Made by a program: the position numbers and the translations under genes
Notes under the pieces: model-generated
What the model saw: the letters and a program-made list of their open reading frames with translations, nothing else
Told to the model about the DNA's origin: nothing
Databases searched by the model: none
DNA from: Tranquillimonas alkanivorans
GTDB lineage: Bacteria; Pseudomonadota; Alphaproteobacteria; Rhodobacterales; Rhodobacteraceae
Direction of reading: 5' to 3'
Assembly (NCBI RefSeq): GCF_900115595.1
Contig: NZ_FOXA01000001.1
Location: forward strand, 310,001 to 374,000
Length of the DNA: 64,000 bases
In this document: positions 42,944 through 50,756 of the stretch, one piece after another
How the letters are laid out: each line of letters begins with the position of its first letter
Position numbering within the stretch: the first letter of the stretch is position 1

Positions 42944-44310
42944 TAGCTGTACTCGCCGAAGACCCGGGTGACGTCGCCGTTCCAGTCGCCCTCGTAGCGC
43001 TCGATCAAATCGTCGGCGGGCACGCGGCCCGTCTCGGCGCTGTCGCGCAGGGCGTTGAGGAAATGCGTCTCGTCCGGGAGCATCCCGCCCGCGCCGGTGC
43101 GGCCGCGGGCCTTCAGCCCGGCCTCGGCGATGGCGAGCACCTCGCGCGCGAGGTCGAGCATCTTGACCCCGTGCGACTCGGCCTGGAGCGCGTGGAGCGA
43201 CGCCTGCACGCGCAGCCCTTCGCGCGTTTCGGCGTCCCAGTTCTTCGCGAGGTCCCAGGCGGCGTCGAGCGCGGTGTCGTCGTAGGTCAGCCCGACCCAG
43301 AGCGCCGGCAGCGCGCAGAGACGCCGCCACGGGCCGCCGTCGGCGCCGCGCATCTCGATGAACTTCTTGATCCGGGCCTCGGGAAAGATCGTCGTCAGGT
43401 GGTCGGCCCAGTCCGACAGCGTCGGAGTCTCGCCCGGCAGGGCCGGCAGCTCGCCCTTCATGAAGTCGCGGAACGACTGGCCGGTGGCGTCGATGTAGCG
43501 CCCGTCGCGATAGACGAAGTACATCGGCACGTCGAGCGCGTAGTCAACCCAGCGCTCGAAGCCCATGCCCTCCTCGAACACGAAGGGCAGCATCCCGGTC
43601 CGATCCGCATCCAGATCGCGCCAGATGCGCGAGCGCCAGGACTTGTGGCCGTTCAGCTTGCCCTCGAAGAACGGCGAGTTGGCGAACAGCGCCGTGGCCA
43701 CCGGCTGCAGCGCCAGCGCAACGCGCAGCTTCTTCACCATGTCGGCCTCGGACCCGAAGTCGAGGTTCACCTGCACGGTGCAGGTCCGGTACATCATCTG
43801 CGTGCCGTGCGTGCCGACGCGGCCCATGTATTCCGTCATCAGCTTGTAGCGGCCCTTGGGCATGCGCGGCATCTGCTCGTGCGTCCAGTGCGGCGCCGCG
43901 CCCAGCCCGATGAAGCCCACGCCCAGCTTGTCCGCGACCGACTTCACCTCGGCCAGGTGCGCGTTCACCTCGTCGCAGGTCTGATGGATGTTTTCGAGTG
44001 GCGCGCCCGACAGCTCCAGCTGCCCGCCGGGTTCGAGCGAGACGTTCGCGCCGTCCTTCTCTAGGCCGATGATGTTGCCGCCCTCGAGGATCGGGGTCCA
44101 GCCGAAGCCGTCGCGCAGGCCCTCGAGCATGGCCTTGACAGACCGCGCGCCCTCGTAGGGCAGCGGGTTCAGCGTGTCCTTGCAGTAGCCGAACTTCTCG
44201 TGCTCGGTGCCGATGCGCCAGTCTGCCTTCGGCTTGCAGCCGGCTTCGAGGTACTCGGCCAGCTGCGCGGGGCGCTCGATCGGACCGCCGCCCGACTGTG
44301 GAATGGACAT
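42940..44310 (-). CDS. gshA: glutamate-cysteine ligase (plant/alphaproteobacterial type)
   Basis: Forms gamma-glutamylcysteine, the first step of glutathione synthesis. The 456-residue protein belongs to the GCS2/GshA type shared by alphaproteobacteria and plants. Visible are WRIGTEHEKFGYCKDTLNPL near 31, NVSLEPGGQLELSGAPLENI near 88, MYRTCTVQVNLDFGSEADM near 170 and KFIEMRGADGGPWRRL near 335. The start at 44310 (MSIPQSGGGPIERP) matches the family N terminus. The next gene upstream lies 64 nt away on the same strand. Its stop overlaps that of the DUF805 gene. Confidence 0.94.
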   Translation of the reverse strand: MSIPQSGGGPIERPAQLAEYLEAGCKPKADWRIGTEHEKFGYCKDTLNPLPYEGARSVKAMLEGLRDGFGWTPILEGGNIIGLEKDGANVSLEPGGQLELSGAPLENIHQTCDEVNAHLAEVKSVADKLGVGFIGLGAAPHWTHEQMPRMPKGRYKLMTEYMGRVGTHGTQMMYRTCTVQVNLDFGSEADMVKKLRVALALQPVATALFANSPFFEGKLNGHKSWRSRIWRDLDADRTGMLPFVFEEGMGFERWVDYALDVPMYFVYRDGRYIDATGQSFRDFMKGELPALPGETPTLSDWADHLTTIFPEARIKKFIEMRGADGGPWRRLCALPALWVGLTYDDTALDAAWDLAKNWDAETREGLRVQASLHALQAESHGVKMLDLAREVLAIAEAGLKARGRTGAGGMLPDETHFLNALRDSAETGRVPADDLIERYEGDWNGDVTRVFGEYSY

Positions 44311-44374
44311 GGGGCCTGCTCCGATCCTTGGGCCGTCTCGTGGAGGGGAGAAGTGGACAGAACGGCGGGCGAAG

Positions 44375-44875
44375 TCAATGCAGCCGCAGCCGCTCCTTCC
44401 GCCACAACGTGCGCGAGGTGCCTGTGCGGTTTCGCGCAGCGCGCAGCACATCCTCGGTCGACACGCCCGGCAGCGCGGTGAGCACGTCGAACAGCGCCTC
44501 GTTTCCCTTGGCGTCCAGCGGGATGTCGAGCGGCGGCTGGTCGGCGCGGTAGATGCGCCAGTGGCGATCGATGACCTCGACGCCCTCGATCTCGTCTACC
44601 GAGACGGCGCCGCCGGTCCGGGGACCGAAATAGCCAAGCTGACCCTCGATCACCTGCACCACGCCCGGACCCTCGCCGCCATGACGGAACCGGGCGCGCT
44701 GCACGCCGGCGGCCGCCAGGGCGGCGCCGCCGGCCGCGACGACGAGACCGATCCAGAACAGCAGCCCGCCGGTGACGAAAACCCACCACAGGCCCAGGAG
44801 CACGGCCGCGCCACCGCTCAGCGTTTCGCGCCAGCGCCAGAGCGCGGCGCGCAGTTCGGGCCGGACCAGGTTCAC
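44375..44875 (-). CDS. small membrane protein downstream of rsmE
   Basis: A 166-residue protein with two adjacent N-terminal helices (about residues 19-37 and 39-58) and a soluble C-terminal domain of about 100 residues with strand-rich pattern (VVQVIEGQLGYFGPRTGGAV, VSVDEIEGVEVI, HWRIYRADQPPLDIPLDA). That layout resembles bacterial PH-like membrane proteins, but I cannot assign a family. The ATG overlaps the rsmE stop (ATGA), so it is translated with rsmE; a gene of this type between rsmE and gshA recurs in relatives (recall). Confidence 0.75.
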   Translation of the reverse strand: MNLVRPELRAALWRWRETLSGGAAVLLGLWWVFVTGGLLFWIGLVVAAGGAALAAAGVQRARFRHGGEGPGVVQVIEGQLGYFGPRTGGAVSVDEIEGVEVIDRHWRIYRADQPPLDIPLDAKGNEALFDVLTALPGVSTEDVLRAARNRTGTSRTLWRKERLRLH

Positions 44876-45624
44876 CGCCAGTCGCCGAGGGTGAGCTGCC
44901 AGAGGGTCAGCGCTGCCACCGCCGCCGTGTCGGCGCGCAGGATGCGGGGGCCGAGGCTGACCGGGTGCGCGAAGGACAGGCCGCGCAGCCGGTCGCGCTC
45001 GGGCTCGGAAAAGCCGCCTTCCGGGCCGATCAGGATGGCCCAGGGCGCGTCTCGTCGGTCCTCTCGTCCCTTCTCGCCCGCGAAGAGGGACGGCAGGACC
45101 GATGAGGGCTCGGCCAGCGCCTCATCGCAGAACATCAGCTGCCGATCCTCGGGCCAGTCCGCGAGCAGGCGGTCGAGTTTCTGCATGTCCGTCACTTCCG
45201 AAACATAGGTGCCGCCGCACTGCTCGGCCGCCTCGACGGCGTGGGCCTGCAGCCGGTCGGTGCGCACGCGCTCGGAGTTGGTGAAGTCGGTCTGCACCGG
45301 ACAGATACAGGCCGCGCCCATCTCGGCGGCCTTCTCGACGATGAAGTCGGTGCGCTGCTTCTTGATCGGCGCGAACAGCAGCCACAGGTCCGGCGGCATC
45401 TGCAGCGGCCGGGTCCGTTCGCGGCATTCCAGCGTGCCCGCCTTCTTGCCGGCCTCCACGACCTCGGCCCGCCACTCGCCGTCGCGCCCGTTGAACAACG
45501 CCACCTGCGCTCCCTCGCCCAGCCGCATCACGCCGAACAGGTAATGCGCCTGGTCGCGGGACAGGGGAACGGTTTGCCCCTCCCCCAGCGGGTGATCTAT
45601 GTAAAGCCGAACCTTCGCCTGCAT
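44872..45624 (-). CDS. rsmE: 16S rRNA (uracil-1498-N3)-methyltransferase
   Basis: Methylates U1498 of 16S rRNA in the assembled 30S subunit. The 250-residue SPOUT methyltransferase has the N-terminal PUA-like part (DQAHYLFGVMRLGEGAQVAL), LLFAPIKKQRTDFIVEKAAE near 90, and the knot motifs AILIGPEGGFSEPERDRL near 197 and LGPRILRADTAAVAAL near 225. The start at 45624 (MQAKVRLYIDHPLGEGQ) fits the family; an ATG at 45636 would share the palindrome CATATG with the divergent ubiA start. Confidence 0.93.
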   Translation of the reverse strand: MQAKVRLYIDHPLGEGQTVPLSRDQAHYLFGVMRLGEGAQVALFNGRDGEWRAEVVEAGKKAGTLECRERTRPLQMPPDLWLLFAPIKKQRTDFIVEKAAEMGAACICPVQTDFTNSERVRTDRLQAHAVEAAEQCGGTYVSEVTDMQKLDRLLADWPEDRQLMFCDEALAEPSSVLPSLFAGEKGREDRRDAPWAILIGPEGGFSEPERDRLRGLSFAHPVSLGPRILRADTAAVAALTLWQLTLGDWR

Positions 45625-45636
45625 GGAGCGGACCAT

Positions 45637-46599
45637 ATGACCCAAGCGCCGGACACGCCAGAGGGACAGGTCGCCGACGCCGTGAAAGGCAACTGGGTGG
45701 ACCGCCTCGCGCCCGCCTGGTCGCGCCCCTACCTGCGGCTGTCGCGGGCCGACCGGCCCATCGGGACCTGGCTGCTACTCCTGCCCTGCTGGTGGGGGCT
45801 GTTGCTGGCGACGGCGGCGCAGGGACGGTTCACGCTGTTCGACCTGTGGATCATGGCCGGCTGCGGCATCGGCGCCTGGCTGATGCGCGGGGCGGGCTGC
45901 ACCTGGAACGACATCACCGACCGCCACATCGACGGCTCGGTCGCGCGCACGCGATCGCGGCCCATCCCGTCGGGGCAGGTCAGCGTGAAACAGGCGCTGG
46001 CGTGGCTGGTGGCGCAGTCGCTGACGGCCTTCCTGATCCTGCTGACCTTCCCGCCGATGGCTATCGCGCTGGGGATCGGGTCGCTGGGGCTGGTGTGCAT
46101 CTATCCCTTCGCCAAGCGTTTCACCTGGTGGCCGCAGATCTTCCTGGGCCTCGCCTTCAACTGGGGCGCGCTGCTGGCCTGGACGGCCTCGACCGGCATG
46201 CTCGGCTGGCCGGCGGTGTTCCTGTACGTCGCGGGGATCTGCTGGACGATCTTCTACGACACGATCTACGCCCACCAGGACAAGGAGGACGACGCGCTGA
46301 TCGGCGTGAAGTCCACCGCGCTCCTGTTCGGCGACCGCACGCGGCCCTGGCTGCGCGGATTTCTCATGGCCACCGTGCTGCTGATGACGGTGGCCGTGCT
46401 GCTGGCGCTGGTGCCGGCGGCCGACCCGCTGACGTTGGCGCTGGCGATCGGCGCGCCCTGGGCGATGGGCTGGCACCTAGCCTGGCAGCTTGGCCGGCTC
46501 GACACCGAGGACGGGAACACCTGCTTGATGCTCTTCCGCTCGAACCGTAACGCGGGATTGATCGCTGCGCTGTTTCTCGCCGTCGCGCAGCTGGTGTGA
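45637..46599 (+). CDS. ubiA: 4-hydroxybenzoate polyprenyltransferase
   Basis: Attaches the polyprenyl chain to 4-hydroxybenzoate, the first membrane step of ubiquinone synthesis. The 320-residue protein has about eight helices and the two Asp-rich motifs of the family: NDITDRHIDGSVARTRSRP near residue 90 and DTIYAHQDKEDDALIGVKST near 210. GGAG lies eight bases before the ATG at 45637. Upstream it is head-to-head with rsmE, with almost no spacer, so the promoters must lie inside rsmE and ubiA coding sequence. The frame remains open upstream but the family N terminus supports this start. Confidence 0.94.
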   Translation: MTQAPDTPEGQVADAVKGNWVDRLAPAWSRPYLRLSRADRPIGTWLLLLPCWWGLLLATAAQGRFTLFDLWIMAGCGIGAWLMRGAGCTWNDITDRHIDGSVARTRSRPIPSGQVSVKQALAWLVAQSLTAFLILLTFPPMAIALGIGSLGLVCIYPFAKRFTWWPQIFLGLAFNWGALLAWTASTGMLGWPAVFLYVAGICWTIFYDTIYAHQDKEDDALIGVKSTALLFGDRTRPWLRGFLMATVLLMTVAVLLALVPAADPLTLALAIGAPWAMGWHLAWQLGRLDTEDGNTCLMLFRSNRNAGLIAALFLAVAQLV

Positions 46600-46656
46600 T
46601 TGCGGTAAACCGCCGCCCGGACTAGGACATCCTGCAACCACAGGACCCCGAAGAAC

Positions 46657-48573
46657 ATGCGCCTTCGCACCGTCGTTCCCACGCTCGTCGCCTTCTCCCT
46701 TGCCGGGGGTGGCGCGCTTTTCGCAGCAAGCTACGCCGTCTCGGGGATCGAGCGCCGCTCGGTCGAGGACGTGCGCGCCGCTCTGGTCGCCAAGGGCCAC
46801 ACCTGGGCCGTGGTCATGGCGGACGGGCTGCAACTGACGGTGTCGGGCACCGCCGAAGACGAGGCGACGCGCTTCAATGCGCTGTCGGTCGCGGGCTCCG
46901 TCGTTGACCCCGCCCGGGTCATCGACCGCATGGGCGTCGCCACGCCCGAGGCGGTCGAGCCACCGCGCTTCTCCATCGAGCTTCTGCGCAACGACGGCGG
47001 CGTGCAGGTGATCGGGCTGATTCCCGCCTCGGCCGACCGCGAGGCGCTGATCGGCCGCATCCGCGGCATCGCCGGCGACGCGGAGGTGACCGATCTGCTG
47101 GAGAGCGCCGCCTTCCCCGCCCCGCGCGGCTGGCAGGGCGCGGTTGGCTTCGGGCTCGACGCGCTGGACACGCTGCCGCGCGCGAAGGTGTCGATCGCCG
47201 CCGACCGGGTGTCCGTCACCGCGATGTCCGACAGCCGCGCCGAGAAGCGCAAGATCGAAAGCGACCTGGCCCGCCGCGCCCCCGACGGCGTGCGCCTCGC
47301 GCTCGACATCGCGGCGCCGCGCCCGGTGATCACGCCGTTCACCCTGCGATTCCTGATCGACGAGGGTGGCGCGCGGTTCGACGCCTGTTCGGCCGCGACC
47401 GAAGCCGGGCGCGACGTGATCCTGAAGGCGGCGGCCGAGGCCGGGCTCGACGGCAAGATCGACTGCACCATCGGCATGGGCGTGCCCAGCCCCGACTGGC
47501 CGCAGGCCGTGCGGCTGGGGATCGAGGCGGTGTCGGGCATGGGCGGCGGCACGCTGACCTTCTCGGACGCTGACATCTCCCTGGTCGCGCTCCAGACCGT
47601 GAGCCAGGCGGATTTCGACCGCGAGGTGGGCAAGCTGGAAGGCGCGCTGCCCGACGTCTTCGCCCTGCGCGCGGTCAAGCCCGAGCCGCCCGAGGAGGCC
47701 GAGCCCGAGGCCGAGGGCCCGCCGCAATTCGTCGCCACCCGCAGCCCCGAGGGGCTGGTGCAGTTGCGCGGGCGCGTGCCGGACGACCGCACCCGCGCCG
47801 CCATCGAGACATTCGCCCGCGCCCGGTTCGGCGCCGCGAGCATAGACGACGCCAGCCGCACCGATACCGGCCTGCCCGCCGGCTGGGGGCCGCAGGTGCT
47901 GGCCGCGCTCGACGCGATGGCGCTGCTGCACAACGGCGCGGTGGTGGTCGAGCCGGAGCACGTCGAGCTCAGCGGCGTGTCCGGGGTCAAGGAAGCCCGC
48001 GCCGAGGCCGCGCGCATCCTTGCCGCGCAACTGGGCCAAGGCGTCGAGTTCGACATCTCGATCCGCTACGACGAATCGCTCGACGCCGAGGCCGGCCTGC
48101 CCTCGCCCGAGGAGTGCCAGGAGCGCATCGGCGCCATCCTCGCCAAGCGGCAGATCACCTTCGCCCCCGGCTCGGACACCATCGACGCCGAGGCGCGCGA
48201 GACCATCGACCAGATCGCTGATACCCTGCGCCAGTGCACCGACGTGCAGATGGAGATCGCGGGCCACACCGACAGCCAGGGCCGCGAAAGCATGAACCTG
48301 GGCCTGTCGCAGGCCCGCGCCGAGTCGGTGCTGGCGGCGCTGATGGCGCGGCGGGTGGTGACCTCGAACCTGACCGCCAAGGGCTATGGCGAGGCGAACC
48401 CCATCGCCGACAACGACACCGAGGAAGGCCGCGAGGCCAACCGCCGGATCGAGTTCACCCTGATCGAGGCCGACGCGCCCGAGGACGAAGGGGCCGTGGA
48501 CACCGCCGCCGAGACGGGCGAAGAAGACGCCGCGGCGACGGACGAGGACGCCGCCGAGGCATCGGGAGAGTGA
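46657..48573 (+). CDS. OmpA-family exported protein with BON-like repeats
   Basis: A 638-residue protein. After an N-terminal helix (VVPTLVAFSLAGGGALFAAS; signal or anchor) come several repeated alpha/beta segments of BON type (RSVEDVRAALVAKGHTW, and later units near 200-240, 300-340 and 380-460). The OmpA/MotB peptidoglycan-binding domain lies near 480-610 (FAPGSDTIDAEARETIDQIA, IAGHTDSQGRESMNL and EANRRIEFTLIE). The tail is acidic (about 30 residues). It probably spans or binds the cell wall from the periplasmic face. The next gene begins 1 nt past the stop. Confidence 0.88.
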   Translation: MRLRTVVPTLVAFSLAGGGALFAASYAVSGIERRSVEDVRAALVAKGHTWAVVMADGLQLTVSGTAEDEATRFNALSVAGSVVDPARVIDRMGVATPEAVEPPRFSIELLRNDGGVQVIGLIPASADREALIGRIRGIAGDAEVTDLLESAAFPAPRGWQGAVGFGLDALDTLPRAKVSIAADRVSVTAMSDSRAEKRKIESDLARRAPDGVRLALDIAAPRPVITPFTLRFLIDEGGARFDACSAATEAGRDVILKAAAEAGLDGKIDCTIGMGVPSPDWPQAVRLGIEAVSGMGGGTLTFSDADISLVALQTVSQADFDREVGKLEGALPDVFALRAVKPEPPEEAEPEAEGPPQFVATRSPEGLVQLRGRVPDDRTRAAIETFARARFGAASIDDASRTDTGLPAGWGPQVLAALDAMALLHNGAVVVEPEHVELSGVSGVKEARAEAARILAAQLGQGVEFDISIRYDESLDAEAGLPSPEECQERIGAILAKRQITFAPGSDTIDAEARETIDQIADTLRQCTDVQMEIAGHTDSQGRESMNLGLSQARAESVLAALMARRVVTSNLTAKGYGEANPIADNDTEEGREANRRIEFTLIEADAPEDEGAVDTAAETGEEDAAATDEDAAEASGE

Positions 48574-48574
48574 C

Positions 48575-48904
48575 GTGAACCGCACCGAATTCATCGTCGT
48601 CACGGCGATCATCCTGTTCGTCGCCTTCGCGCTCGGCTGGTTCGCCTGCTGGCTGGTCCACCGCCTGACCCGGGTGAGCCAAGCGGATCTGGGCGAGTTG
48701 GACAAGATGGCGCAGCAGCTTCACGAGGCCGAGGAGACGCGCGACCAGGCGATGGCCTATCTCAAGGAGCGCGAGTCCGAGATGGCCAACCAGCTGGGCC
48801 AGACCGAGGCCGAGCTGCGCGCCGCCATGGACGGCCTGCGCGACGCCCGCCACGAGGCCGAGGAACTGCGCGCCCATGTCGACCGGATGAGCAAGGCGGG
48901 GTGA
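48575..48904 (+). CDS. membrane-anchored coiled-coil protein (LapA/DUF1049-like layout)
   Basis: A 109-residue protein: one N-terminal transmembrane helix (IVVTAIILFVAFALGWFACW), a short loop, then a coiled coil of about 60 residues (MAQQLHEAEETRDQAMAYLK...). The start is GTG at 48575 with GGGAG upstream, 1 nt past the OmpA-family stop, so both probably work together. I cannot name the family with certainty; the layout is like LapA-type or other small membrane coils. No enzymatic motif. Confidence 0.72.
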   Translation: MNRTEFIVVTAIILFVAFALGWFACWLVHRLTRVSQADLGELDKMAQQLHEAEETRDQAMAYLKERESEMANQLGQTEAELRAAMDGLRDARHEAEELRAHVDRMSKAG

Positions 48905-48927
48905 CGCGTCGCCCGTGGCGGATGTGC

Positions 48928-48980
48928 GTGGGGGCTGTCTGCCCCCACACCCCCGAGGATATCTCCAGACCGAAGATGTA
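48928..48980 (+). repeat. dispersed hairpin element, copy 2
   Basis: Perfect 8-bp stem GTGGGGGC / GCCCCCAC with loop TGTCT at 48928-48948, followed by ACCCCCGAGGATATCTCCAG and ACCGAAGATG. Same order as the copy at 21248-21310. It lies in the 234-nt gap (48905-49138) between convergent genes, which holds copies 2 and 3 and no gene I can support. Confidence 0.65.
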
Positions 48981-49078
48981 GGCCGAACATCGCAGCTCGG
49001 GAGCGCACGTGACGACGCGGGCGTGCAGGGCCATCTGCGTCGCGGGTGAGCAAACGGGTTGGCGTGGCGGGCGTGCAC

Positions 49079-49120
49079 GGGGGATGCCTGCCCCCCGACG
49101 ATATTCACCGACAGAAGATG
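49079..49120 (+). repeat. dispersed hairpin element, copy 3 (degenerate)
   Basis: GGGGG / CCCCC stem with loop ATGCCTG at 49079-49095, then CCGACGATATTCACCGACAG AAGATG. Shorter and less regular than copies 1 and 2, close to the moaE 3' end. Confidence 0.5.
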
Positions 49121-49138
49121 TGGGCGGGAGGGTGTCGG

Positions 49139-49594
49139 TCAGGCGCCGTCGCGCCAGCGGTCGAGGGCCTGTTCGTCCTCGTCCTTGGCGGCGACCCAGC
49201 TTTCTCCGGCGCGGGTGATTTCCTTCTTCCAGAAGGGCGCGCGGGACTTGAGGTAGTCCATCAGGAACTCGGCGGCGGCGAAGGCGTCGGCCCGGTGGGG
49301 CGCGGCGGTTGCGACCATCATGATGATCTCGCCCGGGGCGAGGCGGCCGTGGCGGTGGATCACCAGGCTGTCGGTGAGGGACCAGCGGGCGACGGCCTCG
49401 GCCTCGATGCCGGCGATGGCGCGTTCGGTCATGGCCGGGTAGTGCTCGATCTCCATCGCCTCCAGATCGCGGGCGGCGGTGTCGCGCACGAGGCCGGAGA
49501 AGGTGACGACCGCGCCGGCATCGCGACGGCCGTGCGCGAAGGCCGTCAGCTCGGCGCCGGGGTCGAAGCTGTCGGACTGCACGCGGACGGCCAT
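49139..49594 (-). CDS. moaE: molybdopterin synthase catalytic subunit MoaE
   Basis: Transfers two sulfurs from MoaD thiocarboxylate to cyclic pyranopterin monophosphate, giving molybdopterin. The 151-residue protein has VVTFSGLVRDTAARDLEAME near 30, MTERAIAGIEAEAV near 52, IHRHGRLAPGEIIMMVATAA near 76 and the active-site Lys in MDYLKSRAPFWKKE near 117. moaD precedes it by 1 nt on the same strand. Downstream lie two copies of a dispersed hairpin element. Confidence 0.94.
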   Translation of the reverse strand: MAVRVQSDSFDPGAELTAFAHGRRDAGAVVTFSGLVRDTAARDLEAMEIEHYPAMTERAIAGIEAEAVARWSLTDSLVIHRHGRLAPGEIIMMVATAAPHRADAFAAAEFLMDYLKSRAPFWKKEITRAGESWVAAKDEDEQALDRWRDGA

Positions 49595-49595
49595 C

Positions 49596-49847
49596 TCAGC
49601 CCCCGGTCATCGGCGGGAAGAACGCCACCTCGCGCACGCCGTCGAGCGGGGCGTCGAAATCGGTGAGTTCCTGGTCCACGGCGACGCGCAGGGCCGAGAG
49701 ATCGGCGAAGGCGGCGGCGTAGCGGTCTTCGCGCGCCTTCAACTCCTCGACGAGGACGGCGACGGTGGGGGCGTCGGTCTCGACCTTCTCTTTCGGAAGG
49801 CCGATGCGTTCGCGCACCCAGGCGAAGTAGAGGACGTCGACTGTCAT
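49596..49847 (-). CDS. moaD: molybdopterin synthase sulfur-carrier subunit MoaD
   Basis: The 83-residue ubiquitin-like sulfur carrier of molybdopterin synthase. It begins MTVDVLYFAWVRERIG and ends PPMTGG; the terminal Gly-Gly is the site of adenylylation and thiocarboxylation. The start overlaps the pgsA stop as ATGA and moaE follows after 1 nt, so the three are probably translated from one mRNA. Confidence 0.94.
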   Translation of the reverse strand: MTVDVLYFAWVRERIGLPKEKVETDAPTVAVLVEELKAREDRYAAAFADLSALRVAVDQELTDFDAPLDGVREVAFFPPMTGG

Positions 49848-50506
49848 TTGTCCCTCAGGAAAGGCAGGGCCTTTCGGAAGTAATCCCAGCCCGTGGCAAT
49901 GGTCAACGCGGCGGCCACCCACAACAGCGCGATGCCGCCGTACCAGCTGAGGTTCCAGCCGGTGTCCTTCCAGCGCAGGCCGACCTCGTCCTCGATCTCG
50001 CCCGCCAGAACGCCGGCGACGATCTGCGGGTCCATGCCCACGGTCTGTTCGATCATGTAATGCTCGAACGCGCCCTTGGCGAAGAGCACCGCGATGGCGA
50101 CCATCTGCGCCGTGGTCTTCCACTTGGCGAGGTTGGTGACTTTCAGGAGCCCTGCGGTTTCGCCCAGAAACTCGCGCAGGCCCGAAACGAAGACCTCGCG
50201 GAAGAGGATCAGGGTCGCGGGCAGCAGGATCCACGGGTTCATACCGGAAAAGCCGGTGATGACCAGCAGCGCGATCACCACCATCGCCTTGTCAGCGATG
50301 GGGTCGAGCATGGCGCCGAACTTCGACTCCTGCTTCCAGGTGCGCGCGAGGTAGCCGTCGAACCAGTCGGTGACGGCGGCCACGGTGAACAGCACCAGCG
50401 CGAACCAGTCGGCCCAGGGCCGGTTGAAGTACAGGAACATGACCGCGACTCCGGGGGCTGCGAGCAGCCGCAGGACGGTCAGGGCGTTCGGGAGGTTCCA
50501 TGTCAT
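49844..50506 (-). CDS. pgsA: CDP-diacylglycerol-glycerol-3-phosphate 3-phosphatidyltransferase
   Basis: Makes phosphatidylglycerol phosphate in the inner membrane. The 220-residue protein has five to six helices and the CDP-alcohol phosphotransferase signature TDWFDGYLARTWKQESKFGA followed by MLDPIADK (DGxxAR...GxxxDxxxD) at residues 46-73. It lies between uvrC and moaD in a leftward run; uvrC-pgsA-moaD-moaE order is frequent in Rhodobacteraceae. The start at 50506 (MTWNLPNALTVLRLL) matches the family; no strong ribosome site is visible. Confidence 0.94.
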   Translation of the reverse strand: MTWNLPNALTVLRLLAAPGVAVMFLYFNRPWADWFALVLFTVAAVTDWFDGYLARTWKQESKFGAMLDPIADKAMVVIALLVITGFSGMNPWILLPATLILFREVFVSGLREFLGETAGLLKVTNLAKWKTTAQMVAIAVLFAKGAFEHYMIEQTVGMDPQIVAGVLAGEIEDEVGLRWKDTGWNLSWYGGIALLWVAAALTIATGWDYFRKALPFLRDK

Positions 50507-50721
50507 GGGCGAAGACTTAACGGCATAGGCGTCCGGGGGGAAGATGCGGCGGCACAAGCGGTTGCGGGGAGGGAGGGAACGCGCGGCGGGGCGGATGGGT
50601 CCTCGGGTGGACTTCGTCCTTCCAAACTCGGAGAACGGCCGGTTCGGCAGGGACGCTCGCGCCTGAAAAGGTGCAACGCGTCCGGGACGGCGCCTTCCCG
50701 GCGCTCTGCGAGTTCGGCGCT

Positions 50722-50746
50722 GAAAACGGTCCACTGGACCATTTTC
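50722..50746. terminator. palindrome downstream of uvrC
   Basis: GAAAACGGTCCA and TGGACCATTTTC pair at 11 of 12 positions around one central C. It begins 11 nt after the uvrC stop on the minus strand, so it may end uvrC transcription or separate uvrC and pgsA expression. A short T-run follows only inside the arm. The rest of the 250-nt gap (50507-50756) shows no gene. Confidence 0.5.
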
Positions 50747-50756
50747 CGGGCGCGCC

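Noticed and set aside
46605-46616. GCGGTAAACCGC palindrome after ubiA
   Set aside because: Too short (5-bp arms, 2-nt loop) and without T-run to be called a terminator or operator.
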